In this document: piece after piece, positions 46,594-58,552 of the stretch
Numbering within the stretch: position 1 is the stretch's first letter
How the letters are laid out: each line of letters begins with the position of its first letter
From: Icerya purchasi
Lineage: Eukaryota > Arthropoda > Insecta > Hemiptera > Monophlebidae
Direction of reading: 5' to 3'
DNA length: 64,000 nucleotides
NCBI GenBank assembly: GCA_039619475.1
Contig: CM077116.1
Span: forward strand, 1,736,001 to 1,800,000
Program-made: the position numbers and the translations under genes
The notes under the pieces: generated by a model
Databases searched by the model: none
The model's input: only the letters and a program-made list of their open reading frames with translations
Told to the model about the DNA's origin: nothing

Positions 46594-48439
46594 CTGGATA
46601 AGTATGTAAAATCGGTCCTCCCCTCCAGCGATTTGTCTGAAATCTGGTCCATATGTTTGCCTTACTAAAAAACTACGGTTCTGAAAGTTTTGAACCTTGA
46701 GGCTCTAATTTCAGCCCCTAACCTTAAAAAATGTGTTTTTCAGTTTTTTAACCATATCTTTACGAATTATGAACGGATTTTGAAAAACTCAAGTCGAGGT
46801 TGATGCGAATTATGAAGTGCACATAACCTAATCATTTATGGAACCTCCGAGGCAAAAACATAATCTAGAAAGTCAATTGGAAATTTCGAACTCGCCTAAA
46901 AATTAACGCTATGATGGAATTTGATATTGAAGCCTATAGAAACATTTTATAGGATGAAAATTAATGCTCTGAATTTTTTCAGATCTTTTGGAGTGATGGA
47001 AAGTGGTCAAAATTACAAAAAACTGAAATTTTCAGCGATTTTTGACGTTTTAAAGACTTTAATGTATACTAAACGTAATTTTAGTCTCGAAAATGAGTTC
47101 AACGATCTAGAAAACCCTCCAGTATACATACTTCGTTCAGTTAGTCGGAGCATGTGGTTCAAAAACACAAAATTAGCCTCAAAAACCCCTGCTTGGCGGC
47201 CCAAAACAATGTAGATAGTCATTTTTTTATGTATTTTAGGACTTTATTTTATACTAAACGAAATTTTAATCCCAAGAATGAATTTAGCAATTCAAAAAAT
47301 CCCCTACTATACATATTTGGTTCAGCCTGTCACAGCATATGGCTAAAAATATTAAATTGACACCAAAAAGACGAGTTTAACGCTTAAAAACATGCAGTTT
47401 TTATTTTTTGACTTATTTAACACGATTTTTTGTACTCAGCTACTCGTATAAACCTCAAAAATCTTTTGTCGACAGGCCCGAAATAAATATTTACTTAAAG
47501 CTACCCACCCTCTGCAAGTAACTTCCATGTCGGTTATTCTACGACTTGTGAGAACAAGCAATCTTTATTTTTGAATTGGACAAAACTTTTTGTACTTAGA
47601 ATACATTAATAAAATTCTGATCAACTAATTTCGTCCAATCCGGAAATAAAAATGTCTTGTTCTCGCAAATTGCAGAATACCCCTCCAAATACTACAATTT
47701 GGTCGGTTTAATCACAATTCCTTACGACAATGCTTAAAATTGATCTCAGAATCGTATTTAACGATCGAAATATTCCAATTTTCAAGTATGCATTCCCGAC
47801 CTCTAAAATGAGATATTGTTCACGTAAACAAGTTTTATCATGTTCCTACACTAGTGTTAGATGCTTTTTTATTCACATTTCTTTATTTGTGGATATTGCA
47901 AACATAAAAAATATTAATTTATATTTAACTTTAAAGCACGATCGATTGATTTTCATGAATTCATATGCAGAAATACCAAAACATAACACATTGATAAAAA
48001 ATTAATTTTTTTATAGTAGTAATTATTTTTGAAGTCTTACATTTATGCATATGAATTCATAATTCAGAGTATTAATTTTCATCCTATAAAATGTTTCTAT
48101 AGGCTTCAATATCAAATTCCATCATAGCGTTAATTTTTAGGCGAGTTCGAAATTTCCAACTAACTTTCTAGATTATGTTTTTGCCTCGGAGGTTCCATAA
48201 ATGATTAGGTTATGTGCACTTCATAATTCGCATCAACCTCGACTTGAATTTTTCAAAATCCGTTCATAATTCGTAAAGATATGGTTAAAAAACTGAAAAA
48301 CACATTTTTTAAGGTTAGGGGCTGAAATTAGAGCCCCAAGATTCAAAACTTTCAGAACCGTAGTTTTTTAGTAAGGCAAACATATGGACCAGATTTCAGA
48401 CAAATCGCCGATGGAGGCTGATTTTATACACTTACCCAG
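46594..48439. mobile_element. Non-coding foldback element with about 380-bp inverted repeats
   Basis: 46594-46975 and 48439-48061 are inverted copies of high identity: ends CTGGATAAGT and CTGGGTAAGT, then GCGATTTGTCTGAAATCTGG, CCTAACCTTAAAAAATGTG, CACATAACCTAATCATTTA and CATCATAGCG-type blocks. The centre has no transposase but contains a degenerate direct repeat of about 185-bp period (markers TATACTAAACG at 47065 and 47250). An inner EcoRI-site-containing palindrome lies just inside the right arm. No clear target duplication. Confidence 0.8.
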
Positions 48440-49760
48440 TGTGATTACGAAAGCCACAGTTAAACTACAAAATAATGCACAATTTATACTACTGTTTAGT
48501 ACATATAACATATTTATGTATACTAAACACGGTTAGTCTAAATAAAAAAATAAAAGGAAAGCGCATTAAAACTTTTCAAAAGAGTTAATTTAAGGTATAG
48601 AGATGTGTCAGGCTACTACTTTTGTCGGCGGAGCAGCTTTGCCCGAAGCAGTGCTTCGAAATGAGCAGTGATTTTCTGTTGCTCCGCCGCTATCATTATT
48701 TCGAAACAAAATTGTTGTTATTTACCTTAATAACTAATAATATGCGAAACGTTAAATTAGTATTTTTTGTTTACATAATTGTGGATAGAAAAGTAAAAGA
48801 GAAATGAACTAAAACCGTTTAAAATGACTAATAATTCAGGATCGAAAATTTGATGTTTTTTTTATGGAAGAAAAAAATAAACAATAGCACTTGCAAGTTA
48901 AAATAATATAAAAAAAATGAATATTTAATATTTTCTATAAATTTCTAATCGTTCATATAGGATCCAGTATTACGCCTTAAAATGATTTTAATTCTCGAAA
49001 AATGAGGCTTGATTTATGAAATATATTGTTTCACAGAAAAAAACATGAGCAGCGGTGCATATTTCATCTAGCTTTGTATTTTTATATATACGAGTATATA
49101 TGTGTGAGTATGTGCGTGGTGTAATGCGACTGAATGAACAGGGGCACTGAAACCATTCAACAGAAGAGACAACATCGTTTTTCCGTTTACTGCTTTTGAA
49201 CCGTTGTCAAAACAATTAACGTAGTAATTATCGGTGCGGTTGTCGAAGTGAGCAGTGTTTTTCCGATCACTGTTCCTAATAGCAACTGCCCATTTGTCGG
49301 AACAGCGACTAAAAAATAGCGCTACGGTTTTTGGGCCAACACTGCAAACCAATGCTCTTATCAGTTTACATATGTAAAACGGCTAGCAAAACGTTAAATC
49401 TTTCCTTTCCTTAAGGACTTCTCTCCTACTTCGATCGTACCTTTATTTCCCTGTGGACTGCTTCTTAAGTGCGTTCTAACAAGCCCAATGTATAATAATT
49501 AAGTAAAAAAAAGAACTATAAACAGCTTGCGTACAAGTCCGCAACACAGTGAGACATTTTCAGTAGCGTCCGCCGATATAAAAATGTCGCCGTGCAACCT
49601 GTAAATGCCTTGTACATATTACATCACAACGTATAAAGCGTTTCGAGATTGAACCTACGTACTGCTCCTGTGATTTCCTTTATACATATTATATTACAAC
49701 GTATGCGCAAAAATATATATTTAACAACTAACTACCGCTAGTATAAGGTTCTTTATTTAC
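48440..49760. other. Intergenic, no gene recognised
   Basis: A less AT-rich stretch with a repeated GAGCAGTG / CAGTGTT motif near 48630-48670 and 49240-49260. No coherent protein homology. Confidence 0.5.
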
Positions 49761-49770
49761 ATCATTATCG

Positions 49771-50200
49771 TTAGGGGTGGTAATACTGAGCAATGGCCGA
49801 TGGTACATAAGCTAACATTTGTACGTTCGATACGTTTTTAAAGATGCCGTTGATGCACGTCATATTTCGCGTTGTCGAGAGGTCTACCGAATTATTCATC
49901 TCACAACCGAACGTTTCACTCATGAATTCACGGAATCGCAATCCCTCGTCCAAACGGAAATCGATGTTGATATCACCACAGACTACGATTGGTAAATCGT
50001 ACAGCTTTATTTCAAGGATAAAGAGAAACAGACCTTTCAGCTTGATCGAGTACGGCAGTAGGTAACGCTCGAAGAACGATCTTATCGTTCAACGTTGTCC
50101 CAATTGAGAGGTACGTCGAAAAAAATAACACACGTTGTGTCTATCGATTGCTGTTTCGGCTTTGCATATATCACCAACGTCCTTTTCGCGAGAAACGTTT
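49771..50200 (-). pseudogene. Helentron-type endonuclease (EEP fold) relic
   Basis: On the minus strand: LPIVVCGDINIDF (about 49998-49960, the GDFN motif of endonuclease/exonuclease/phosphatase folds), then LRFREFMSETFGCEMNNS, STTRNMTCINGIF (the TTRxxTxID block) and, after a frame break, a YVS...HP end. The residue pattern is that of the endonuclease domain found at the end of Helitron2/Helentron Rep-helicase proteins rather than of LINE endonucleases. Upstream coding (YCRTRS.. to 50200) is frame-broken. No Rep or helicase part seen. Confidence 0.55.
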
Positions 50201-50530
50201 GAATGGAAGAACGCAGTGGACACGCCGCAACGGTCTACACGAGACTAATGTTACATTTAATTTATAATTACTACGGTAATTGTTTTGCGCGCTCAGCAAA
50301 TGTAAACAAGGAAATGACGTGTGAAATTCGCAAACCTACGATCTTCACATTTCTTTTCACAAGTCGTTAATACACTTCTACCTTTCGTGACGCTTTTCGA
50401 GTTTATGTGCCAAAGTAAAGGTATGAAAATATTAGTAATCAGTCGTATCAAAGTGAAGACATGAAATTTTCGTAACGCTTTTCCGTGACGCTTCCATTTC
50501 GTAATTTTGTACTCATGACGATAAACCTTA

Positions 50531-52097
50531 TAGCCAGGTTTAATATGGGAAATTTGCCCCCGCGGGTTTTTCGATTTGCACTTGGGGAATCGTTTTGACA
50601 TCAAATAAAAATAATTCAGCCAAATTTACAGCTATTTATTTCAAACGGTCTTCGAGTATTTCAAAAAAACCTCGTTTTTCGATTTTATTATTTTTTTAAT
50701 AGTAAAATTCAAAATAAACGAATAGCGATTTTTTTCCTAATTCTTAGGAGTAAAAGACATAAATATATACTATTACTATGAATTTCAGGTGGAAAGCCGA
50801 TTTTTAAGAACAGAAATAAAATTAAAATTGAAAAGAGTCCACCGCCAAATTTTGTCAGAAAATGTCTTTTTTACTCCTTTACACTCAGGAATTTTTTCAT
50901 TTTCGCCCCCAAAATATCGTGTTTAAACACACTAAAACTTTTTTGCCTGTAGAGAAATATATAGAAAATAATTTTTCAACTGAAAATATACATTTTACTC
51001 ATAAAAATAGTTAGAAAATTAAGAAATTGATGTTAAAAAGTTTGTCTTTTTTTTCGTGTAAAAATTCATTGGAATTAAAAAGATATCATTTTTTTGTGCT
51101 ATTAGCCATAATAATTTTACATTGTTAATAAATAAAAATGAAAATTTTTATTTGATAAGTTATGTTATAATCGACTAATTTCAGAAATCTTTATTTTAGG
51201 CAGTATTATAAATGTAGGATTCATGTATAATATTTTCATAATATTTTTTTTTATAATATAATTTTTTATCTTCATAATAAAGAAATCATTAATTTCCGCA
51301 CTGGTGGCGTTGTAATCGCTCGGTGAAAAGTTTTCCGTTCGATTACCAACAACTTATCTCAAAATCGGGTTACATTCGTTTAAGCAACAACCACTATAGA
51401 GAAAAAATAGTAGTTCTGAAAGTTCCAGTAGATGGCGCTAGCGAGCTAATCTAGCACTGATTTTAATGAATTTCTGAAGATAACAGAAATTAAAATAAGA
51501 GATACCAAGATTTTAAAAAAATTTTAACGTCAATTCAAAAATTTTTAATGTCTTTAATTATTTGAAGGAGAGCATTTCTTAATTTTCTAAATATTTTTAT
51601 GAGTAAAATGTATTTTCAGTTGAAAAATTATTTTCTATATAATTCCCTAGCAGCAAAAAACTTTTGGTATTTTTAAACACGATATTTTGAGAAAAAAAAA
51701 TAGTTTTTATTTTTTTTCATTATGTTTCATCACTTCAAAAAAAAAAAATGAAAAAATTCCTCAGAGTAAAGAAGTAAAAAAGACATTTTTTGAAAAAATT
51801 TGACGGTGGGCACTTTTCAAAAACGCGGTCAAAAAGTTTAATTTAATTTTATTTCTGTTCTTAAAAATCGACTTTCAGAATTAGGAAAAAAATCGCTATT
51901 CATTTATTTTGAATTTTACTATTAAAAAAAAAATAAAATCGAAAAACGAGGTGTTTTTTTTGAAATACTCGAAAACCGTTTGTGATAAATAGCTGAAAAT
52001 TTAGGTGAATTATTTTTATTTGATGTCAAAACGATTCCCCAAGTGTAAATCGAAAAACCCGCGGGGGCGAATTTCCCATATAAACCCGGCTGCTATA
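50531..52097. mobile_element. Non-coding foldback element with about 500-bp inverted repeats
   Basis: 50531-51027 and 52097-51574 are inverted copies. Landmarks: CCCCCGCGGGTTTTTCGATT at the outer end, CAAAACGATTCCCCAAGTG, ACGAGGT / ACCTCGT, CACGATATTTTG and CTTAATTTTCTAA at the inner end. The 550-base centre is AT-rich without a protein frame. Outer edge near TAGCCAGGTTTA / TAGCAGCCGGGTTTA is approximate. Confidence 0.75.
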
Positions 52098-52099
52098 CC

Positions 52100-52585
52100 T
52101 TTTGCTGTAATACTTCCAGCGGAAAGAATGGCCGGTCACGTTTATGAACCCACTTGAAGTAAATTCTATTGGTTGCTACTGTTTTTTAATAGCTCACACT
52201 TTTGCAGACGATGAATTCAATTTTTCTGTTAGTAAACTGATAGCTTGTCCAAAGTGAAATCGTTGCAGTGTTTTAAAAGCAGCGTTCGTGACTAAATAGA
52301 GAAAGAGAGAACCATTGAAAAAATACTCAATTTCTTCGGTACTTTCTTTTAATTTTACACGTCTCTGATGCTGTAACCAACTGCATGGGTCTCTGATCGC
52401 TCCTAAAACTATAAAATCGATTAATAAAATTTTCTTGCTAGATTTTTGAAAATAAAAATGTAAATAAACGAGGTATAACATGCAGTAGCGGAGTCGGATT
52501 TTTTTTTCAGAGAGGGTCCATGTATTGCAGATAAGATTAGTAGTTAATTCGCGAATACCACGTAGAGTGGTCATTTAAAAAAAAA
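52100..52585. other. Unassigned stretch with a 126-codon minus frame
   Basis: A minus-strand frame at 52194-52574 is open for 126 codons but lacks recognisable motifs or splice context. Left as unassigned. Confidence 0.3.
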
Positions 52586-52589
52586 AAAC

Positions 52590-52692
52590 CCTTTCTCATT
52601 AGTGCCGTTGGGCTTTGTATATTGTGAACCCTAACTTCACAAGCCATGATACCTTATCAAGGGTCCATGGGACTTACTTTGTTTTACTGTCG
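52590..52692 (+). repeat. 5'-truncated SINE 3' end (TTTAC-tail family)
   Basis: GTGCCGTTGGGCTTTGTATA, ACCTTATCAAGGGT, CATGGGACTTACTTTGTTTTAC match the 3' half of the SINE at 20406-20674. The tRNA-like head is missing. Confidence 0.75.
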
Positions 52693-52699
52693 TTGTGTA

Positions 52700-55170
52700 T
52701 TATTGCGTTTCGTCTGTATACTTGAGTGAGATCATGCAACCTTTTTAAATCACTTTAATAATGAAATCTAAATTAGTTTTTTCTTTGCTTATTTCAGGAC
52801 AGTTTTTATAAGTAAGGTGCTTCGAAAATGGTTCATTTGTTTAATTGTAGTTGATTTTTACGTAACGAATAAAAATATATTAAAACATGTTTAATGCTAA
52901 ATTAAAAAATTGAAGAATTCAGTAGATTTCTTTCAAACGAATTATGAGATTTCCGATAAGTCGATTATTAAAAAAAAAAAAAAAAGGCGGGTAATTGTTA
53001 AAAGCAGAAAATTTGCAATATACGAACGCGTAAATAATTATAAAATATCTACCACCTACTACCGAACGATGTGTTGTCCTAAGAACAATCACTACTTCAT
53101 AAATGTTTTCGAACATGGTATGCAAAAAGATCACGCTATAAATTGCTTAATGGCGCCAGAAGTACGTCATTGTCGTTGTATTTCTCTTTTTTCCTTGTAG
53201 ACACTTTAATAATGATCACATAAAACATAGACTATTACACCCTAATAGACAAGGGAATTCTTTGGTGTGACAGATGTCAGTCTTGGTTATATAAAGGAGT
53301 TAACATCAAAATAGCTGTAGTTTACTGATATGCATGACAAAAAAATAGCCAAAGGCATCTGCAACTGTGCGGGATTTTAATTATAATAATAGTGAGTTTA
53401 TCGATAATGCTTCCTTAATTCAAAAAAGTTCCTTTGATTTTATTTTTCATGGGAAGGAGGAGTCCAATTAAAGATGCTTTGATGCGTTTTTTTTTGTTTT
53501 TTTTTAATAAAAAGGACTTTATTTCTAATGATCAGGCAGTCGATGAAATTGTTTTAAGCTAATGTTAATTTTTTAATAATAAGAAAGTTCTTCTATTACA
53601 ATTTTTAATGAATAGTTTTCGAATGCGTTTCGTGTAAAAAAAGAGGAATCGGGATGCATTTCAGGAAACACACTGCTGCATATATGCTTCGCATCGATTC
53701 ACGATAAAAGGGAAGTACCCTACATACCCAAAAATATTGAAAACAATGAACTGTATCCCTTTTTGTATTAAATAGACAAAAAATTAAAAATTTTGAAAAA
53801 TACCGCAGTACAGTTTTTTTTTTTATAATTTTATGGAACGCGTTATTATGTAAGATTAATGTTATTACTAATGTTTTCAGATTTGTGTAATCCATCTTGA
53901 AATCTGTACGTGGATGCATAATATTTTTAACGATTGTAAACAAGTTGTACAAAACTATGTTTTTCATATCTATATGATGTATTTATTGAAAATTAATCGA
54001 ATTCGTAATTTGCGTATTATATAATGTACACCAGTAACCTAAAAAATAAATACTAAATATGATAACTTTAAAAGATTGACATTTATATTAAACGCTCTCT
54101 GCTGTACGCTCTTCGTAAATCAAGCTTTATCGTTTTTCTTTACATTTCCCGCTAGAGTGCGCGGTTTTATCTGACAGGAAATCAAATATTTCCAAATGAC
54201 GAGTTGTGAAAAATAGACACAATAAAAGGACTTACGTGAGGGGGTCATGGTTTAATTTCGCCCCTCCCTCCTCATAAATGCCTACGAAATAATGACTGCT
54301 TGGATTAAATGAACCAAAATTGAGAATAAATTTATTTCTTTTCAATTTTTGACAAAAAAGAAATGTGAAATTTTCGTGAGTTCTACAAAAATGATTATTT
54401 TTTATTTGTTTTCATGTAGTTTGTTCAAATATTGTATAATTCATTATAAATAAATATATTTTATAATAATACATATATATATATATATACAAAAACAGTT
54501 TTGTAACCTTCCCCAAATTTTAGTCTAGATACGGCCCTGACACAATATATTTATTTATGATAAAAATAATATTTGTGGAAGAGAGAAGAAAAATTCCAGT
54601 ATATTTTAAACGTGATGTAGCAAGCAATGTACGAGGAGTAAAACGAAATAATAGTAGCAGTGCACAATTTAAAACGTTTACAATCAGGGGAATTAAAAAA
54701 AAAAAACAGGTAAAAAGATCGTTACAGAAGAACGTAATATATATGCCAGTATAAACTAGTGTAGATGTTCAAAGTTATTAGTTTCCGTACGTACGAATAA
54801 GTATATCATTAGCAAGGTCTTTTCGTCAGACCTCTTTAAATTTTAAAAATGTGAGCAAAGTTAAACTTTAAAGAGTAGTTGCGAATTTAAAAGGCGGGGA
54901 ATTATTAAATGGAAGTTATTGATTCTGGTTAAATTTTTGCTAACCAATATTTTTGCTTGAATTTACTTTGAGAAATCGTTACGTTGTATTTACACAAATA
55001 TGCCGAAAATTTGTCCAGATGTTTTAAAATATTACCGGTTTTGTTTTCTAAAGGGTGAACCGATCGAAAGAATACTATTTACCGTTTTATAAGTTTTATT
55101 AATTAACTTATTTATTTATTTACTTTACATATATGTATGTGATCAATCATCCTTCTTGCATTAATCATTC
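52700..55170. other. Intergenic, no gene recognised
   Basis: Frames at 52910-53200 (plus) and 53605-53967 (minus) are AT-rich and match nothing I can name. An (AT)n run lies at about 54472-54489. Confidence 0.5.
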
Positions 55171-55178
55171 GTCGTATA

Positions 55179-56089
55179 CACGGTGTGTCTGAAAAGCCCC
55201 CGAACTAATTTTCTACACTCGATACATTTTTTCGTTCAACCAAGGAAGTATGTAGTACGGAGTCTAAAGATTGTGTGTACAAAATTTCAGCGCTGCCAGT
55301 CTGTTAGTTTCCGAGTAGTACGCCTGTGTGTTCATAACCCCTTGTGCAAGTTCGCGAAATGGAACAACAAAGTGCGAATAAGTTCTTGATAAATCTTTCG
55401 TAGAAACTTTTTTAATGATTCAAAAAGCATTCGGTGATGAAGCTCTATCACCTACAACAACCACACAAAACGACAATTTTCGGTGTAGTTAAGCCCGAAA
55501 GTTCAAAGTCCCACGAAAGTTCGGCAACAAAAATCCAAAGTGAAGACAATGCTCATTGCATTTTTCAACTCGAAGGGCCTCTCATTTATCATGAATTCGT
55601 TTCAATCGGGCAAACTGTGAATGCGGAATTCTATCTGGAGGTAATGAAGCGTTTGGTGCGACAAATTCATCGAACCCGGGCTTAGTATCATGATCCGGGC
55701 AGTTGGACCCTGTTGCACGACAATGCGCCATCGCATACGGCAACACATTTGACGCGTTACTACGCCGCAGATCAGGTCACTGTCTTGTGACACCCGTCCT
55801 ATTCACCCGATTTGGCCCCGGCAGACTATTTTCTGTTTACAAAAATTAAAATGAGGATGAAGGGCAACTTTCATGACGATATTTCGGCGATTCAACGAAC
55901 TTGCACAATGGGTTATGAATACACAATACTTAACCGCGTACTACTCGTAAACTAAGAGACTGGCAGCGTTGAAATTTTGTACACATACTCTTTAGACTTC
56001 GTACTACATACTTCCTTGGTTGAACGAGAAAAAGCGCTACTTGTATCGGGTGTAGAAAATTAGTTCGGGAACTTTTCAGACATACCGTG
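55179..56089 (+). mobile_element. Internally deleted mariner with about 150-bp inverted repeats
   Basis: The ends CACGGTGTGTCTGAAAAG and (inverted) CACGGTATGTCTGAAAAG are flanked by TA (55177-55178 and 56090-56091). The inverted similarity runs about 150 bases inwards to GAGTAGTACGC, with a roughly 12-base gap in the left arm. The interior keeps the catalytic C-terminal half of a mariner transposase but lacks most of the N-terminal half. Confidence 0.8.
55600..55925 (+). pseudogene. Mariner transposase, C-terminal catalytic part
   Basis: GQTVNAEFYLEVMKRLVRQI leads to WTLLHDNAPSHTA (second catalytic Asp, about 55705-55743) and HPSYSPDLAPADYFLF (third Asp, about 55791-55838), spaced as in mariner D,D34D. 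A stop follows RTRA and another interrupts before HPSYSP. The first Asp block and DNA-binding domain are absent. Confidence 0.8.
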
Positions 56090-56099
56090 TATATATATA

Positions 56100-57255
56100 G
56101 ATATAATATAGTGTAGTAAAATATATTCAATGACAACATAAATCAATCTATATGAAAATACTGCATTTATAATTTATACATATTCTACTAGCACGTATAC
56201 GTCACAATCACACTGAGATGTATTGCCAAATTCAATATGGACTATTTGAAAAATAATATTTGCCTGCACCAACCTTGACGAATAAAAAGTAAGACATAAA
56301 TAAAATAAAAGAGACTGCCCCTTGCGGTCTTCAAAAATTATTATAACCTTTTACGTTATGAAACCTATAAGTGAAGTGAACATCCAATACTGTGTAAGTG
56401 CTCTATTGAACAAATTTAATGGAGACATTAAAGGGCAGCTCAACATTGTACGGATTGGGGAACTATAAATAAACGTGAAATTCCAACGTTAAGCCATAAA
56501 ATAAAAATAGTATTTTAGAAAGAAGATAATCATTGATTTTACCATTACATGTAACTACTTTTTTTTCTACTCTTTAGTTTTAAAATTCGTAATACGGGAG
56601 AAAAACTGATAATCTGTATATTTCGATAGATTCATATAATTCATTATAGGTTTTAGCAATCGAATTTAATTTTTGTTCTATAACTTTTTATCCTTTTGTA
56701 ATGTGAATTCCAAATTACAGAGTAATATTCTAATTGAGATCGTGTAAGGCTACTGTAAAGAAAAGTAAGTGTATTTTTATCGCGTAATAGTTTTGAATTA
56801 TGAATAACAAATTCTAAATATTTATACCTGCTTACAAATATAATGTATATGTGTTGAAAATGTTAGTGCAGAATTCAGTTGTACTCCTAAATTCCAGTAC
56901 TCTTATCTCTCCTCATTAGTAGGCTTTTCATTGAGTAAACATAGAAATGTTTTTTTTTCTTACGGTAAAGTGTAATACAAACACATTTAGAGTAATTGAA
57001 ACTTAGGTTACTTTATTCGACTAGTTTATCTAAATCGTTTTGTAATATTCCGTAGTCCGAAGCAGTGTTCATTGGTGTGGAAATTTTTAAATCGTTTGCA
57101 AACTTAAAAAATCTATTGCTAATAATTCTATTAATATCGTTAATAAAGACGAGAAATAATAGTGGATCAGCATTCGAATCTTATGGAACTCTAGATGTGA
57201 CCGAACATAGATGTCGCAAGATATCCATTATGAACTACGAAATGATTTCTGATGA
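56100..57255. other. Intergenic, no gene recognised
   Basis: AT-rich. Nothing supported. Confidence 0.6.
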
Positions 57256-57284
57256 AACTACCTGATGAAATAAAAAACAAAGTT

Positions 57285-57375
57285 AGTTAAGCATGATGTT
57301 TCATACGTTGAGGATTCTGTATGTTAAGTTAAAGATAACCATAATTTACATTTTCATAATACTAAATTTAAAACA
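57285..57375. repeat. Dispersed repeat, short copy
   Basis: AGTTAAGCATGATGTTTCAT through TATGTTAAGTTAAAGATAAC matches 32560-32625, and sequence after it (CATTTTCATAATACTAAATT) resembles 32706-32730. It lacks the intervening 80 bases that hold the hammerhead-like block in the long copy. Confidence 0.55.
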
Positions 57376-57379
57376 AGAA

Positions 57380-58400
57380 TATTAAATTAAAAATTTTTAA
57401 TGGTCATATATACTTTTCAGTCAGCATGCCTGTGCATGTGTATTTGTACGTGTTTAAAAATTTTTGTAATTTTATTGCTATTTTCCCAAATTTTTTAAAA
57501 CCTACGAAGCTCTTCGTTAATGATTTCACAATCTTCAAATTTTATTATTTTATTACATTATAATACAAAAGATATTATACCCGATATTGTAATATGATGA
57601 GTTTGACTTTTTTTAACAAGAGAATTAAAAAATATATATGTACAATGAACCAGCGTGATCACTACATATAATCAAAATCGTAGATGACAAAAAAAAATTT
57701 CAAAGAACATATCATCAAATAAAGTTGTTAAATATTAAGTTAATTTTTATTATATTTTAAATGACGGAATGCTATTAGTTGATAACATTTTAAATTTGAC
57801 TGACTATATATTAAATCAGGAAAAAAAAAGCCGTTCGATAAAGAGTAATATTAATTATCTTCAACTTTTTCTTACTAGCGGAAGTCTGAAATATGCGTTG
57901 CAAAAGGCAGTTTATTTATATTTCAAATCGAAATCGTTACATCAATTGAAATATCGAGTAATGGTGTAAAACAGATCTCTGCTTTATTTACAACAGAGAG
58001 TTATCACAATATTTTTCTATTTCTGTTCTTTTACATTTACGTTCGTGCTTGCCTTCTAACATTTTTACTATCCCCTTAGATGTATTTGGTATACACCGAA
58101 TCATTTCTTCTTACCAAAACACACTTAGTAGTTTCATTAAAAAATAAATAAAATCTTTCCAATAAGGTACACGTTGAATCTGAAATCGAATATGACATAC
58201 CCGAAAAGATACATATATGGACTTAATATCTGAAATCGAATACGACCTATACCAGAGCATTCATACTGATGAAAGTAATGACGGATGTAAGAAAGGAGCT
58301 GGCCTATAGTGTTCTCCGCCAAGGCCATCTCTATATAAATTGTATGATTTTTTTTGATTTTTTACATAATGCTCGGAAATATGTGTAGATGTGCCACCAA
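57380..58400. other. Intergenic, no gene recognised
   Basis: Includes a short direct repeat ATATCTGAAATCGAATA / ATCTGAAATCGAATA at about 58178 and 58228. Confidence 0.5.
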
Positions 58401-58406
58401 AATTGG

Positions 58407-58438
58407 TAAGGCTGTGTATCAATAGTAACACAGCCTTA
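58407..58438. repeat. Perfect 11-bp stem hairpin beyond the Penelope 3' end
   Basis: TAAGGCTGTGT (58407-58417) and ACACAGCCTTA (58428-58438) pair perfectly around a 10-base loop. It lies about 60 bases beyond the hammerhead-like motif. Confidence 0.7.
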
Positions 58439-58499
58439 GAAAAAACAAAAACATATATTAAAATCACAATTTTCGGTAAACACCACGTCAACATTAATA

Positions 58500-58552
58500 C
58501 AACTATTTAACGTTTCGAACACGTTTACACGGTCCGTCATCAGAAACTAAAC
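58500..58552 (-). ncRNA. Hammerhead-like ribozyme motif at the 3' end of a Penelope-like element
   Basis: Minus strand: CTGATGA (58543-58537), a spacer base, stem II GGAC / GTTC stacked on CGT / ACG closed by a GTAA tetraloop, then GAAAC (58516-58512) and GTTAAATAG. TTT before the core can pair with AAA after GTT, giving a short stem I and a GUU cleavage triplet with a minimal stem III. It begins right after the stop codon of the GIY-YIG frame. Penelope-like elements are known to carry hammerhead motifs in their terminal repeats, so placement and core agree. Activity is not shown. Confidence 0.65.

Noticed and set aside
52910..53200. Possible FLYWCH-like zinc finger frame
   Set aside because: A few Cys and His are spaced loosely as in FLYWCH, but the Trp and key spacing are missing and a long A run creates part of the frame.
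53605..53967. 120-codon minus-strand frame
   Set aside because: AT-rich, no motif, no context.
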